Part shown: positions 34,278 through 43,247 of the stretch, piece after piece | How the letters are laid out: the number at the start of each line of letters is the position of its first letter | How positions within the stretch are numbered: position 1 is the stretch's first letter | Origin: a cf. Phormidesmis sp. LEGE 11477 | Lineage (GTDB): Bacteria > Cyanobacteriota > Cyanobacteriia > Phormidesmidales > Phormidesmidaceae | DNA: 64,000 bases | Direction: 5' to 3' | Assembly (NCBI RefSeq): GCF_015207105.1 | Contig: NZ_JADEXO010000018.1 | Coordinates: forward strand, 1 to 64,000 | Position numbers and translations under genes: made by a program | The notes under the pieces: model-generated | The model's database searches: none | Told to the model about the DNA's origin: nothing | The model's input: only the letters and a program-made list of their open reading frames with translations

Positions 34278-36839
34278 ATGGATAGAAGGGTCACCCTAAA
34301 ACTGAATGAAGGTAGCCTATCGTCAGGGTTTTCAGTCACTTTGCTGATCGGTGACGAAGGGGCGATGCCGTCTGTAGATATCTCGGGCCGACTGCCAGCC
34401 GCGCCGCATCTTCGCACGCTCTATCAGCAGTGGCAGTCGGCCTATCGACACCTGGGTGGAGCGAGCGGCGAGGTCAGTGGTAGTGCTACCCGATTAGAGG
34501 CTGACCCGGTGGCCTATGCGACTAACATTTCACTCGTTGGCGACTGCGATGATCTAGCCAATCAGCTATGTGCTGCGTTCAATCAGTGGCTGCGAGCCGA
34601 TTCTTTTCAGCATATCCGCGACAAGCTGCTAGAGCACCTCAATGTCAAAGATGTCGTCCGGCTGATTTTGCAGACTGAGCCTGGTATTGTACAGCGATTG
34701 CCCTGGCATCTGTGGGAAGTGTGCGATCGCTATCCCAAATTGGAAACTACCCTCAGCGCCGCCACCTACGAGAAAAGTCCTGCTCTTAGCCGCCGCACCC
34801 GCAGCAAAATCCGCATCCTCGCCATCATTGGCCAAAGCCAGGGGATCGATCTCAAAACCGATCAGGATCTGCTCAACCGCCTGCCCGATGCCGAAGTTCA
34901 CTTTCTCACTTCCCCCGATCTCAAAACCCTGAGCGATCGCCTCTGGGAACCCGAAGGCTGGGATATCCTATTTTTCGCTGGGCACAGCGCCACTAAGTCT
35001 CTCAAAGAATCTGTTCAAGCAGATTCCAGTCAGACAGACGATACTCAAAACGCTAGCCAGCTAGACTCATCTGAAGAAGCAAAGCAGACTAGTTTTCCTT
35101 CTATCCCAACAGACGGCGAGCTATACATCAGTGAGTCTACACCGCTAATTCTTTCTTCTCTCAAAAATCCGCTCAAAAAAGCGGTGGCGCGTGGTCTAAA
35201 AATTGCTATTTTCAACTCCTGTGATGGTTTGGGTCTTGCCTATGCCCTAGCCGACTTTCAAATTTCTCAGGTGCTGATCATGCGCGAGCCAGTACCCGAT
35301 CTAGTTGCTCACACCTTTCTCAAATCTTTCCTAAAAGCTTTCTCCCAGGGTGAATCGCTAGCGCTTTCGGTTCGCGACGCTAGAGAAAGACTTCAAATTC
35401 TAGAATCTGATTTTCCCTGCGCTTCTTGGCTACCAACGCTCTATCAAAATCCAGCCGAAGCACCGCCGACCTGGTCGAGTTTACTAGCACCCGCTTCTCA
35501 GCCGACTAATCAACCGACTCAGCCTACAGCCCCCCTAGTCCCCGATCGGGCTCGTTCACCAAGCCGCTGGTTGGCGGGCGCGGCCTATCTGTTGACAACA
35601 GCGGCGCTGCTAACGGTTCGCTCAGTGGGGCTGTTGCAGGCAGAAGAACTGCGGGCATTCGATCGACTGATGCGGCTGCGGCCCGCCGAAAGCCCTGATC
35701 CCCGCATAGTCGTAGTCACCGTCACAGATGCAGACGTGGAAGCGCAAGATCCAGAAGATAGGCGAGGATCACTGGCGGACGGAGACCTGCTGCGACTGCT
35801 AACAGTTTTGCAAGCAATGCAGCCCCGTACAATTGGATTAGATATCTATCGAGACTATCCAGTTAGAGAAAATCTGCCTGAGTTAGCAACCCGCTTGAGC
35901 GAGCAAACCAATTTCTTTGGCGTTTGTAAAAGTCGAGATCAGCAGGTGGGTAGTGAAGGAATTAAAGGGCCACCGGAGATGGTAGGCACGCAAAGAACAG
36001 GCTTTAGTGATTATCTGACCGATCCAGATGGTGTGCTCAGACGGCAGCTAGTGTCATTAGAGCCAGATCCGGTGTCTCCTTGCACCGCTAGGTATGGGCT
36101 TTCTACGCTGTTGGCGTTCGACTACCTGATGAAAGAGGGCGTTGACATCGAGTTTGGTGAAGATGATTTGCTGCGGATGGACGACTTTTCAACCAGGCCG
36201 CTCGAAGGGAATGAAGGCGGCTATGTGAATAATCCGGCTCAGGGCTGGCAGATGTTGCTGAGCTACCGCAGTCTGCCAAAGCCAGAGGCGATCGCACAGC
36301 AAATCACCCTCACCGAAATGCTGTCGGGGGCAGTCTCACCAGAGGCCATTCGTGATCGCATTGTCATCATCGGCACTACCGCCAGCGGCTTTGACGACGA
36401 TCAGTGGCTCACGCCCTACAGCTCGGTTGTGGGGGAAACCAAAGGCGTTTTCATGCAGGCTCAGATGACTAGCCAGATGATCAGCGCTGTTTTAGACGGT
36501 CGCCCCTGTCTGACGACGTGGAACCGCTGGGCTAATATCCTTTGGATTTCGGCTTGGGCAGGAATTGGCAGCCTGCTGATGGTGGCGCTAGGTCACAGGC
36601 GAAATCACTTTCTTGGTAAGCTAGCGCTGAGTCTGCTGATTAGCGAGCTAGCGCTGTTTGGCCTCTGCTGGCTGCTGCTGTCAAGGGCAGCTATTTGGGT
36701 GCCCTGGGTGCCTGCTGCGATCGCGCCTGTAGCCGTAGCCACCACTACACTTGCACTTAGCCGCTCATCGGCGTTGAGCCTCAATCAGTCTTCATCCTCA
36801 GACCACTTATCTAGTTTCACTGTCTACCGACGTTCATAA
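34278..36839 (+). CDS. CHAT-CHASE2 membrane sensor-protease fusion
   Basis: 853 residues from ATG 34278; a GTG two codons earlier is possible. An effector-associated N-terminal region ('FSVTLLIGDEG' through 'LPWHLWEVCDRYPKLE') leads to a CHAT domain with catalytic His in 'LFFAGHSATK' (about 237) and Cys in 'IAIFNSCDGLGLA' (about 313). A helix at about 430-450 is followed by a periplasmic CHASE2 sensor ('LRAFDRLMRLRPAESPDPRI', 'RTIGLDIYRDYPV', 'RIVIIGTTASGFDDDQW') and two or three closing helices. CHASE2 senses unknown extracytoplasmic signals; here it should control a cytoplasmic caspase-like protease. The 35 kb stretch contains a Ser/Gln/Asp-rich CHAT insert. It is followed 11 bp later by a DUF928 gene. 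This fusion recurs in cyanobacteria. Confidence 0.9.
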   Translation: MDRRVTLKLNEGSLSSGFSVTLLIGDEGAMPSVDISGRLPAAPHLRTLYQQWQSAYRHLGGASGEVSGSATRLEADPVAYATNISLVGDCDDLANQLCAAFNQWLRADSFQHIRDKLLEHLNVKDVVRLILQTEPGIVQRLPWHLWEVCDRYPKLETTLSAATYEKSPALSRRTRSKIRILAIIGQSQGIDLKTDQDLLNRLPDAEVHFLTSPDLKTLSDRLWEPEGWDILFFAGHSATKSLKESVQADSSQTDDTQNASQLDSSEEAKQTSFPSIPTDGELYISESTPLILSSLKNPLKKAVARGLKIAIFNSCDGLGLAYALADFQISQVLIMREPVPDLVAHTFLKSFLKAFSQGESLALSVRDARERLQILESDFPCASWLPTLYQNPAEAPPTWSSLLAPASQPTNQPTQPTAPLVPDRARSPSRWLAGAAYLLTTAALLTVRSVGLLQAEELRAFDRLMRLRPAESPDPRIVVVTVTDADVEAQDPEDRRGSLADGDLLRLLTVLQAMQPRTIGLDIYRDYPVRENLPELATRLSEQTNFFGVCKSRDQQVGSEGIKGPPEMVGTQRTGFSDYLTDPDGVLRRQLVSLEPDPVSPCTARYGLSTLLAFDYLMKEGVDIEFGEDDLLRMDDFSTRPLEGNEGGYVNNPAQGWQMLLSYRSLPKPEAIAQQITLTEMLSGAVSPEAIRDRIVIIGTTASGFDDDQWLTPYSSVVGETKGVFMQAQMTSQMISAVLDGRPCLTTWNRWANILWISAWAGIGSLLMVALGHRRNHFLGKLALSLLISELALFGLCWLLLSRAAIWVPWVPAAIAPVAVATTTLALSRSSALSLNQSSSSDHLSSFTVYRRS

Positions 36840-36850
36840 GAGATCTCATC

Positions 36851-37780
36851 ATGAAAGCCCCTCGGATGATTTTTTCACTACTGATTTTTGCTCTGCTACC
36901 CATGGCGATAGCGAAGCCACATCCAGTTGACGCTTTGGCCAATGAATCTTTGATTGAAAAATCTTTGATCGAGCAAGCCCAGCCTAGTTCTACAGAAAGT
37001 GCCTTCATGCAGATAGGAGGATCCGCGCCACTTCGGTTTGTGCCCCCACCGCCCCCCGAACGAGGCCATCCGACAGGTAGATCAGAAGGTGGAGCGAGTA
37101 GGGGCAGTTGTCACGTAGCCGGTGATTTGCCGCTTACCGCAATAGTCCCCTTTGCCGATGGATACATCTCACCCAGCAGAGAAGGCGTAGAGGCGAGCGC
37201 GGCCACCTCGTTTGCGACAGGAACGAACACCACTCCCAATGCCTCTAGTCTGACAACAAAAGGACATCCCTCTTTCTGGTTTTATGTTCCTTATTCACTA
37301 GAGACTACTTCGTTAGAGTTTGTTCTACAAGACGAAAACAACAATACGATTTATCAGGCTACTCTTTCTAAAGAGATGCCTAGAGAGATCTCAGACAGTT
37401 CGTTCGATAGCGATCACGGCATTATTCAGATCGCACTGCCCGAATCTGTGCCTGCACTAGCGCTAGAGACTTCTTATCGCTGGTTCTTTCTAGCCTATTG
37501 CCAGCAGAACGATCCTGACTTTGTAGAGGGCTGGATAACTCGGCGATCGCCTTTACCTTCTAGTCTTGCCGATGAGCTAGCGATCGCATCGCCTAGAGAG
37601 CAAGCCGTACTGTACGCACAGAACGGCATCTGGCAAGAAACGTTGACAGTACTAGGAGAACAATATAGAGACAACGAGACAAATCTTGAGATCTTGAGAG
37701 ATTGGGCAAGCCTATTGGAATCTGCGAATCTCGAACACCTGACTCAACAGCCCCTGCTAGATTGTTGTGAGATAGAATAG
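36851..37780 (+). CDS. DUF928 domain secreted protein
   Basis: 309 residues. A signal peptide (core about 6-20, 'AIAKP') is followed by a Pro-rich segment ('LRFVPPPPPERGHP') and the DUF928 core: 'HPSFWFYVPYSLETTSLEFV' and 'LQDENNNTIYQATL', 'GIIQIALPESVPALALETSY' and 'RWFFLAYCQQNDPDFVEGWI'. These features define a cyanobacterial periplasmic family of unknown role that repeatedly sits next to CHASE2 or CHAT genes. It begins 11 bp after the CHAT-CHASE2 gene and is surely co-transcribed. It may be the ligand-side partner of the CHASE2 sensor (inference). Confidence 0.87.
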   Translation: MKAPRMIFSLLIFALLPMAIAKPHPVDALANESLIEKSLIEQAQPSSTESAFMQIGGSAPLRFVPPPPPERGHPTGRSEGGASRGSCHVAGDLPLTAIVPFADGYISPSREGVEASAATSFATGTNTTPNASSLTTKGHPSFWFYVPYSLETTSLEFVLQDENNNTIYQATLSKEMPREISDSSFDSDHGIIQIALPESVPALALETSYRWFFLAYCQQNDPDFVEGWITRRSPLPSSLADELAIASPREQAVLYAQNGIWQETLTVLGEQYRDNETNLEILRDWASLLESANLEHLTQQPLLDCCEIE

Positions 37781-38027
37781 CGCTATGAATGGCCGTGAAG
37801 CGGCAGCAAATACTCTCTCTTAACTCACTTACGTTTACCCACTGCCCCTTCTACTCCGCTGACCTCAAAGCTTCAATTTCTGAACTGCCTTCTACCATCT
37901 ACCGTTTTAATAGCTGGCATCTTAATAGCAGGTATGGGCCTCTCTACAAAGAGTACTATCTAGATAGTGAAATGTATTCTTCGTCACTAATATGAGAAGA
38001 TCTCTAGAGAGTTTAATTCGAGTATGA

Positions 38028-38942
38028 ATGGCATCGTCAAAGCGTCGAAAAAAGCAAAGGCATGGGAGTTCTCTTAGAGGCGAGCTCAATGACTTGGTAC
38101 GCGGGCTCTGCGGTGCTTTTCTATTTGGTATTCCCCTGCTCTATACGATGGAGGTGTGGTGGATTGGCTCGTCGGTATCGCCCCCTCAGCTAGCGGGCGT
38201 GCTGCTAACGACGCTGGTAGGCACTTATCTACTGAGCCGGACAGGCGGCTTTCGTAAATCGCAGGTAACGACTGAAAGAGAAGCGGTCGAAGATGCGATA
38301 GAAGCGCTCGCCCTTGGCATTGTTTGTGCTCTGACGATGCTAGTTATTTTTCGCCAAATTACCTTCGAGACTCGCCTGAGTGAAACTATCGGCCAGATTG
38401 TTTTTGAGAGCGTTCCTTTTTCTTTTGGCGTTGCGCTTGCCAATCAATTCTTACGAAATGCCAATAGCTCAGAAAAGTCTGACTCATCTTCTGCTAATCA
38501 ATCAGAACTTAGCAAAATGGATCGTCTTTTCCCTGAAGACAACCTTAACGAAACTATTTCAGACATTGGCGCAACCCTACTGGGTGCGTTGATTGTAGCC
38601 TTTAGCATTGCGCCGACCGATGAAGTAACCGTGCTCGTGGCTGCTATCGATGGACCCTGGCTGATGCTGATTATTTTTGTCTCACTTTTGCTGTCCTACA
38701 GCATCGTTTTCCAGGCCAATTTCACCCGACAAGAACAGCGCCGACTTCAGTCTGGCCTTTTTCAAAAGCCAATCAGCGAGACTGTCTTTTCTTACTTGCT
38801 TTCGCTGGCCGCAGCAGCGCTGATGCTAAGCTTCTTCGGAAAAATTGATATTACTGCCTCATTCGATCTTGCTTTCGAGCAGATTTTGATCTTGGGTCTA
38901 CCCGCTACTGTCGGCGGCGCGGCTGGGAGACTAGCCGTATGA
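38028..38942 (+). CDS. TIGR02587 family integral membrane protein
   Basis: 304 residues with about seven hydrophobic helices. Landmarks are 'ELNDLVRGLCGAFLFGIPLL', 'VWWIGSSVSPPQLAGVLLTT', 'RQITFETRLSETIGQIVFES', and the closing 'ILGLPATVGGAAGRLAV'. These match the TIGR02587/DUF2391 family of polytopic membrane proteins, whose partner is always TIGR02588. Its stop overlaps the start of that partner (ATGA at 38939). The function is not known; the strict pairing suggests a membrane complex. Confidence 0.85.
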   Translation: MASSKRRKKQRHGSSLRGELNDLVRGLCGAFLFGIPLLYTMEVWWIGSSVSPPQLAGVLLTTLVGTYLLSRTGGFRKSQVTTEREAVEDAIEALALGIVCALTMLVIFRQITFETRLSETIGQIVFESVPFSFGVALANQFLRNANSSEKSDSSSANQSELSKMDRLFPEDNLNETISDIGATLLGALIVAFSIAPTDEVTVLVAAIDGPWLMLIIFVSLLLSYSIVFQANFTRQEQRRLQSGLFQKPISETVFSYLLSLAAAALMLSFFGKIDITASFDLAFEQILILGLPATVGGAAGRLAV

Positions 38943-39343
38943 GCCAAGCAGACTCACATAAACCAGAGTCTCGATCGGTGGCTGAACAGGTCAGCTTCTT
39001 TCTGGCTTTAGCTATTCTGCTCATTATCGTTAGCTGCGTAGGCTATCTGTGGGTAAGCGATCGCACTCAATCTCCCTCTATCTTAGAAATATCTACTCAC
39101 AGCGCCGAACAGCGTCGAGCTAGCTACTACGTTCCTTTCACCGTTACCAACCTTGGTGGCACAACGGCTACTACGGTTCAGGTCATTGCCGAACTTCGTG
39201 TCGATAACGAGATTGTTGAATGGGGAGAGCAGACCATAGACTTTCTCTCTAGAGACGAAGAAGCCGAAGGTGCCTTTGTCTTTGTTCGCAACCCCACCGA
39301 CGGCGAGCTAATCGTCAGAGTTGCAAGCTACTCAGAGCCATAG
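38939..39343 (+). CDS. TIGR02588 family membrane-anchored protein
   Basis: 134 residues. One N-terminal helix (about 18-38) anchors a beta-sandwich domain outside the membrane ('RRASYYVPFTVTNLGGTTAT', 'VQVIAELRVDNEIVEWGEQT', 'AEGAFVFVRNPTDGELIVRV'). This is the TIGR02588 layout. It starts inside the stop codon of the TIGR02587 gene, so the pair is translationally coupled. The fold resembles CARDB-type adhesion or binding modules. The role is unknown. Confidence 0.85.
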   Translation: MSQADSHKPESRSVAEQVSFFLALAILLIIVSCVGYLWVSDRTQSPSILEISTHSAEQRRASYYVPFTVTNLGGTTATTVQVIAELRVDNEIVEWGEQTIDFLSRDEEAEGAFVFVRNPTDGELIVRVASYSEP

Positions 39344-39425
39344 ACCTCCTATTGCAACCATTTAATCCAGTAGAAAGAAGACTTTTTGCCCTGTGGTTTG
39401 ATACGCTCCCTAACCTAAACGGGCA

Positions 39426-40928
39426 CTAATCATTCTTGAAATGTTCAAACTCATACTTGTAGAACAGCCTTTGTAGGCGCTGAAGCCCATAGCCAAGTGC
39501 CATCAGCAATCCAGCTAGGACAAGAGCAATCCAAAATTCCGCAGGCGGCATCGACCATCTGCTGACTACCGTTGGATCTAGCGCCGCACTGAGTGCGATC
39601 GCCCGCGCATCCACCATGATCGCTACGCCAAACAAGCAAACAGCCACTCCGTAGGCGATCCGACGACCCCAATTTATCCGAGCAAGTGCCGTCTGACACA
39701 CTTTGCAATTTTTCGTGTGAGTGTGCCACACATCAAAGACCCGCTCCTTCTTCAGATCAGCAGGCGACAGCGTCACTGAACTGGGCCAAGGCACCCCGCC
39801 GCCCGCTCGCTTGGCTAGCCACTGCCGAAAAGCAATCACCATTTTGTCTTGCGGATTAGGCGTGTAGACTTCCTGTATCCAAGCGTTTTCTCTCTTCGCG
39901 AACGCCTGTTCTTGAGAGTGCAAAAACACCATATCCTGATGCAGAAATAGCGAAGCCAGGACGTGGCCTAACCAGGTCGGCAGCGGTAGCGAGAAAAACG
40001 CGAGTCCTTTTGGCACTTTACCCGCGTCATCTTTCACCAGTATTTGCTGACCGATATGCCGACACTGGCCAGGCAGCGTTGGCGTCGCATACAGAATCAA
40101 AATCAACTGTCCGCCCCCTTCGAACTCAGTCGAAATTTGCATCAGACAAGGTGGACGAAAATCATGAATAGCTGCTGATATCGTATCCGGTGTCGGCGTA
40201 ATGTTATAAGCAAAGCCCTCTTGCGTAGTGACTGCTCGCGATATCGGCATGTCATAGAACTTTGGGCCCGTATAGCGATCGCCCACCAACCCATGATGCG
40301 ACACCGGTACATGCGCCGGATCAGCCACATTCTCCATAAAGAAGTCCCAGCCATAGGCCAAATCTCGAAAGTTCCAGCTCGCCTTAACCACTCTACCCGA
40401 CTCATCATCTAGCTCAGGCACTGTCCGAGGCGATCGCTGCTGACTAGCGCGCTGTGCTGCCACGCCAGATTCTCCCCAGACCCAGATCAGCCCCTGGCGT
40501 TCTTGGGTAGGATAGGCCACCGCGTAGGCTTGCGGATTGCTGCAATGCTTGGTTTCAGTGTCTGCATCTTTGGCTTGAGGCATGCGATCGCACTTTCCTG
40601 ACCCATCAAAACGCCAGGCATGATACGCACATAACAGCCGACCATCTGCCTCGATCCGTCCCTCCGATAAAGGCGCTAACCGATGAGGGCAGGCATCTTC
40701 AAAGCATCGCCAAGTGCCGGTTCCATCGCGCCAAAGCACAATATCTTTGCCCAAAAGCTGCATAGCATGGGGCCGCTGCGGATCAAGACAGTCAGTCACC
40801 GCTAGGGGGTACCACTGCTTTGTCCACTGAAAGGACTCGTCCCCTGAGGATTCATCTGCTAAAACTGACTCGTCATACAAAGGCGTCTCTACCCCAGCTT
40901 CAGCAGGCCGAATATCTAATTTATCCAT
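39426..40928 (-). CDS. PaO/Tic55-like Rieske non-haem iron oxygenase
   Basis: 500 residues. The Rieske [2Fe-2S] site is C80-x-H82 ('CPHRLAPLSEG') and C100-x2-H103 ('CAYHAW'). The mononuclear iron site is 'ENVADPAHVPVSHHG', and the PaO C-terminal domain carries the redox CxxC 'HTKNCKVCQTAL' (about 409-420), followed by two membrane helices. This is the layout of pheophorbide a oxygenase, Tic55 and PTC52, cyanobacterial versions of which oxidise chlorophyll-derived or related aromatic substrates at membranes. Whether it acts on pheophorbide, protochlorophyllide or something else cannot be told. Monocistronic. Confidence 0.9.
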   Translation of the reverse strand: MDKLDIRPAEAGVETPLYDESVLADESSGDESFQWTKQWYPLAVTDCLDPQRPHAMQLLGKDIVLWRDGTGTWRCFEDACPHRLAPLSEGRIEADGRLLCAYHAWRFDGSGKCDRMPQAKDADTETKHCSNPQAYAVAYPTQERQGLIWVWGESGVAAQRASQQRSPRTVPELDDESGRVVKASWNFRDLAYGWDFFMENVADPAHVPVSHHGLVGDRYTGPKFYDMPISRAVTTQEGFAYNITPTPDTISAAIHDFRPPCLMQISTEFEGGGQLILILYATPTLPGQCRHIGQQILVKDDAGKVPKGLAFFSLPLPTWLGHVLASLFLHQDMVFLHSQEQAFAKRENAWIQEVYTPNPQDKMVIAFRQWLAKRAGGGVPWPSSVTLSPADLKKERVFDVWHTHTKNCKVCQTALARINWGRRIAYGVAVCLFGVAIMVDARAIALSAALDPTVVSRWSMPPAEFWIALVLAGLLMALGYGLQRLQRLFYKYEFEHFKND

Positions 40929-41272
40929 AACATTGAGAGTATTTGATGACAGGCACGCTGCTCATTATATCGAGCGCTCTAGATGTATTGAACTGAATGT
41001 GGCTGTTAGAACAATTGTTGTTGCAAATAAAACTTGTTTCATTGGGTGAGGTTTTGACGCTAACACCAGATTGCTTGTTTCTTTTTAATCATGGCAAGCG
41101 GCTCAGCGGGCGAATGATAGCTGACTGAATAGGCATTAAGAGGTTGTTAAATAGCAATTGAGAGATATTTTTTGTTCAGGCTCTATAGCTTCGGTTACTT
41201 GGCTGAAGTAAAGCTTTTAGATCGAAAGCCTTCAGCCCTAGACAGCTACTTGCCTTTGCAATGTTTAAAACA
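40929..41272. other. Intergenic region upstream of the PaO-like gene
   Basis: About 340 bp, AT-rich, between the start of the PaO-like gene and the aldolase terminator. It should hold the PaO promoter. No gene or clear repeat was found. Confidence 0.45.
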
Positions 41273-41312
41273 GAAAAACGCCTACAAAGCACAGGGCTTT
41301 TAGGCGTTTTCT
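41273..41312 (-). terminator. Rho-independent terminator of the aldolase gene
   Basis: AAAACGCCTA (41275-41284) pairs with TAGGCGTTTT (41301-41310). The stem continues inward with AAAGC/GCTTT (41286-41290 and 41296-41300). Read leftwards, the hairpin is followed by a T-run, as expected for the gene ending at 41370. Confidence 0.85.
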
Positions 41313-41369
41313 TGAATTTGACTAGCAGGCAATCAATCGATCAGGCCAATAACCAGAGCGATCAGTTGA

Positions 41370-42449
41370 TTACACAGCAGCAGCCGTCTTGACTTTGGCA
41401 TCTAGTTCACCCGCTTCGTACTTAGCCGCAAACACTTCAACGCCGACTTGCTTGATCTTAGAAGCATTGCCAGCAGTGCCGAAAGCTTCATAGCGGTCAG
41501 TACAAACCTGCTTCATATACTTGATAGAAGGCTTGAGGAAGTGACGCGGATCGAAGTTCTTCGGATCGGCTTCAGCCGCTTCGCGAATCGCAGCGGTGAT
41601 GGCCAAACGGTTGTCGGTGTCGATGTTCACTTTGCGAACGCCGTTCTTGATGCCTTTTTGGATCTCTTCGACGGGTACGCCGTAAGTCTCAGGAATCGCA
41701 CCACCGTGAGCATTGATCATCTCTAGCCACTTCTGCGGCACAGAAGAAGAGCCGTGCATGACCAAGTGAGTGTTTGGCAGACGCTTGTGAATCTCAGCAA
41801 TCCTGTCGATTGCGAGGATCTCGCCAGTGGGCTTACGAGTAAATTTGTACGCGCCGTGGCTAGTGCCGATAGCAACCGCTAGGGCGTCTACCTGAGTCGC
41901 TTCTACAAACTGAGCGGCTTCTTCAGGGTCAGTCAATAGCTGATCCTTATCGAGCTTGCCTTCAAAGCCGTGGCCGTCTTCTGCTTCGCCCTGGCCAGTT
42001 TCGAGCGAACCGAGGCAGCCTAGCTCACCTTCTACGCTCGCACCAATGGCGTGCGCTACTTTTACGACTTCGCGAGTGACGTTGACGTTGTAGTCGAAGC
42101 TTGCAGGTGTTTTAGCATCTTCTTCGAGCGAGCCGTCCATCATCACGCTAGTAAAGCCATTGCGGATCGCTGAATAGCAAGTCGCTGGGCCGTTGCCGTG
42201 GTCTTGGTGCATAACGACAGGGATATGAGGGTAGGTCTCAACCGCTGCCATCACCAGGTGGCGCAAGAAATTTTCGCCTGCGTACTTCCGTGCGCCCCGT
42301 GAAGCTTGCAAGATAACTGGGCTATCTGTTTCGTCAGCAGCCTGCATAATTGCCAGGATCTGCTCTAAGTTGTTTACGTTGAATGCAGGAATCCCGTAAC
42401 CGTTTTCGGCTGCGTGATCAAGCATCAGCCGCATAGGTACCAGCGCCAT
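41370..42449 (-). CDS. fbaA: Class II fructose-1,6-bisphosphate aldolase
   Basis: 359 residues from the ATG at 42449, which has AGGAGG seven bases upstream; a longer frame from 42485 lacks this. It catalyses aldol cleavage and condensation of fructose-1,6-bisphosphate (and sedoheptulose-1,7-bisphosphate) in the Calvin cycle and glycolysis. Family landmarks are '[19 protein letters not shown]', zinc-site 'VMHQDHGNG', 'SVMMDGS', '[12 protein letters not shown]', '[15 protein letters not shown]', '[10 protein letters not shown]' and '[13 protein letters not shown]'. This is the cyanobacterial/plastid-type class II enzyme (CbbA-like). It is transcribed alone and closed by a strong terminator. Confidence 0.96.
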   Translation of the reverse strand: MALVPMRLMLDHAAENGYGIPAFNVNNLEQILAIMQAADETDSPVILQASRGARKYAGENFLRHLVMAAVETYPHIPVVMHQDHGNGPATCYSAIRNGFTSVMMDGSLEEDAKTPASFDYNVNVTREVVKVAHAIGASVEGELGCLGSLETGQGEAEDGHGFEGKLDKDQLLTDPEEAAQFVEATQVDALAVAIGTSHGAYKFTRKPTGEILAIDRIAEIHKRLPNTHLVMHGSSSVPQKWLEMINAHGGAIPETYGVPVEEIQKGIKNGVRKVNIDTDNRLAITAAIREAAEADPKNFDPRHFLKPSIKYMKQVCTDRYEAFGTAGNASKIKQVGVEVFAAKYEAGELDAKVKTAAAV

Positions 42450-42456
42450 TCCATAT

Positions 42457-42462
42457 CCTCCT
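42457..42462 (-). promoter_or_regulatory. Strong Shine-Dalgarno site fixing the aldolase start
   Basis: CCTCCT on the given strand reads AGGAGG leftwards, seven bases before the ATG at 42449. It shows that the start is at 42449 rather than at the upstream in-frame codon at 42485. Confidence 0.85.
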
Positions 42463-42728
42463 AATTTTGTCTGCGAGATGGTCAACCCACCTGCTTTATC
42501 TAAAGTGTTACCTAAAGTTGCGATAGGTGTAGGTTCTTATCAATTTAATAGTAAGTCAAAACATAAACCTCTGACGATTTGTTTTGCTAAGAGTGCTGAG
42601 TTATGTCGGCAGGAACACAAAAAAAAATCGAAAAAACGCCGCGCGCTCAAAGGTTGCGTAGCGTTCTTCGATTGATGATGGTTTTCTCTCTAGGCAGAGT
42701 AATTAGGAGCAGAGTAATTAGAAAAAAA

Positions 42729-42800
42729 TGGGTCGCCTGGGATTCGAACCCAGGACCAGTCGGTTAAAAGCCGAATGCTCTACCACTGAGCTAGCGACCC
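42729..42800 (-). tRNA. trnK: tRNA-Lys (anticodon TTT)
   Basis: Read leftwards it folds as a cloverleaf. The acceptor stem is GGGTCGC/GCGACCC, the D-arm GCTC-AGTGGTA-GAGC, the anticodon arm TTCGG-CTTTTAA-CCGAC with anticodon TTT, and the T-arm CTGGG-TTCGAAT-CCCAG. The discriminator base is A and CCA is not encoded. The bottom pair of the anticodon stem is a T-C mismatch, unlike the rest. Confidence 0.96.
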
Positions 42801-42950
42801 CTCTTTGCGGCCAGATACCTGCTGTCGTGGGGTGTTTACAGCAGTTTTTTCTCTCCCGCACGGGTTATAAATGTATCACACGTGCTGCACGCAATCGCAA
42901 GTTTTTTGAAAGGCAATTTTTGCCCGCAGTTTTGTTCGCAGCTGTAACAG

Positions 42951-43211
42951 CTACTCCGGCGATGATTCAAGATCGGTAGAGGACTCGGCTGGCGATTCAA
43001 CAGGCTCTATGTACTGGGCGTCGATTAGAAATTTGCCGCGCGCAAACCGAACGCCTAGATAGCCACCGGGCTGGCGAGTCAAGATAGTGCCCTCTTCACC
43101 CACTTCAACTAAATCGGGGGGGCGCAGCATGGGCATGGTTTCGGCGCTTTTGAGGTAGGGCGGGCGAGTATGGAGGCGAATGCGATCGCCGACGTTGAAA
43201 GCGGAGGGCAT
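42951..43211 (-). CDS. sipA: SipA-like regulatory protein (DUF3148)
   Basis: 86 residues. The sequence 'FNVGDRIRLHTRPPYLKSAE', 'TMPMLRPPDLVEVGEEGTIL' and 'GGYLGVRFARGKFLIDAQYI' is the DUF3148 core of SipA. SipA is a small SH3-like protein that binds the conserved histidine kinase NblS (Hik33) and stimulates its activity in high-light and stress signalling of cyanobacteria. The C-terminal 20 residues are an acidic Ser/Glu tail. It lies 36 bp downstream of the chelatase gene on the same strand and could be co-transcribed. Confidence 0.88.
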   Translation of the reverse strand: MPSAFNVGDRIRLHTRPPYLKSAETMPMLRPPDLVEVGEEGTILTRQPGGYLGVRFARGKFLIDAQYIEPVESPAESSTDLESSPE

Positions 43212-43247
43212 TGGAGTATGGATGATGACTGTACTTCTGACTTTACC

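Noticed and set aside
37789-37995. 68-codon frame downstream of the DUF928 gene
   Set aside because: No Shine-Dalgarno, no domain or membrane pattern, and a composition like the AT-rich spacer; most likely chance.
42728-42979. Open frame across the tRNA-Lys gene
   Set aside because: It covers the tRNA on the opposite strand; the cloverleaf explains the sequence.
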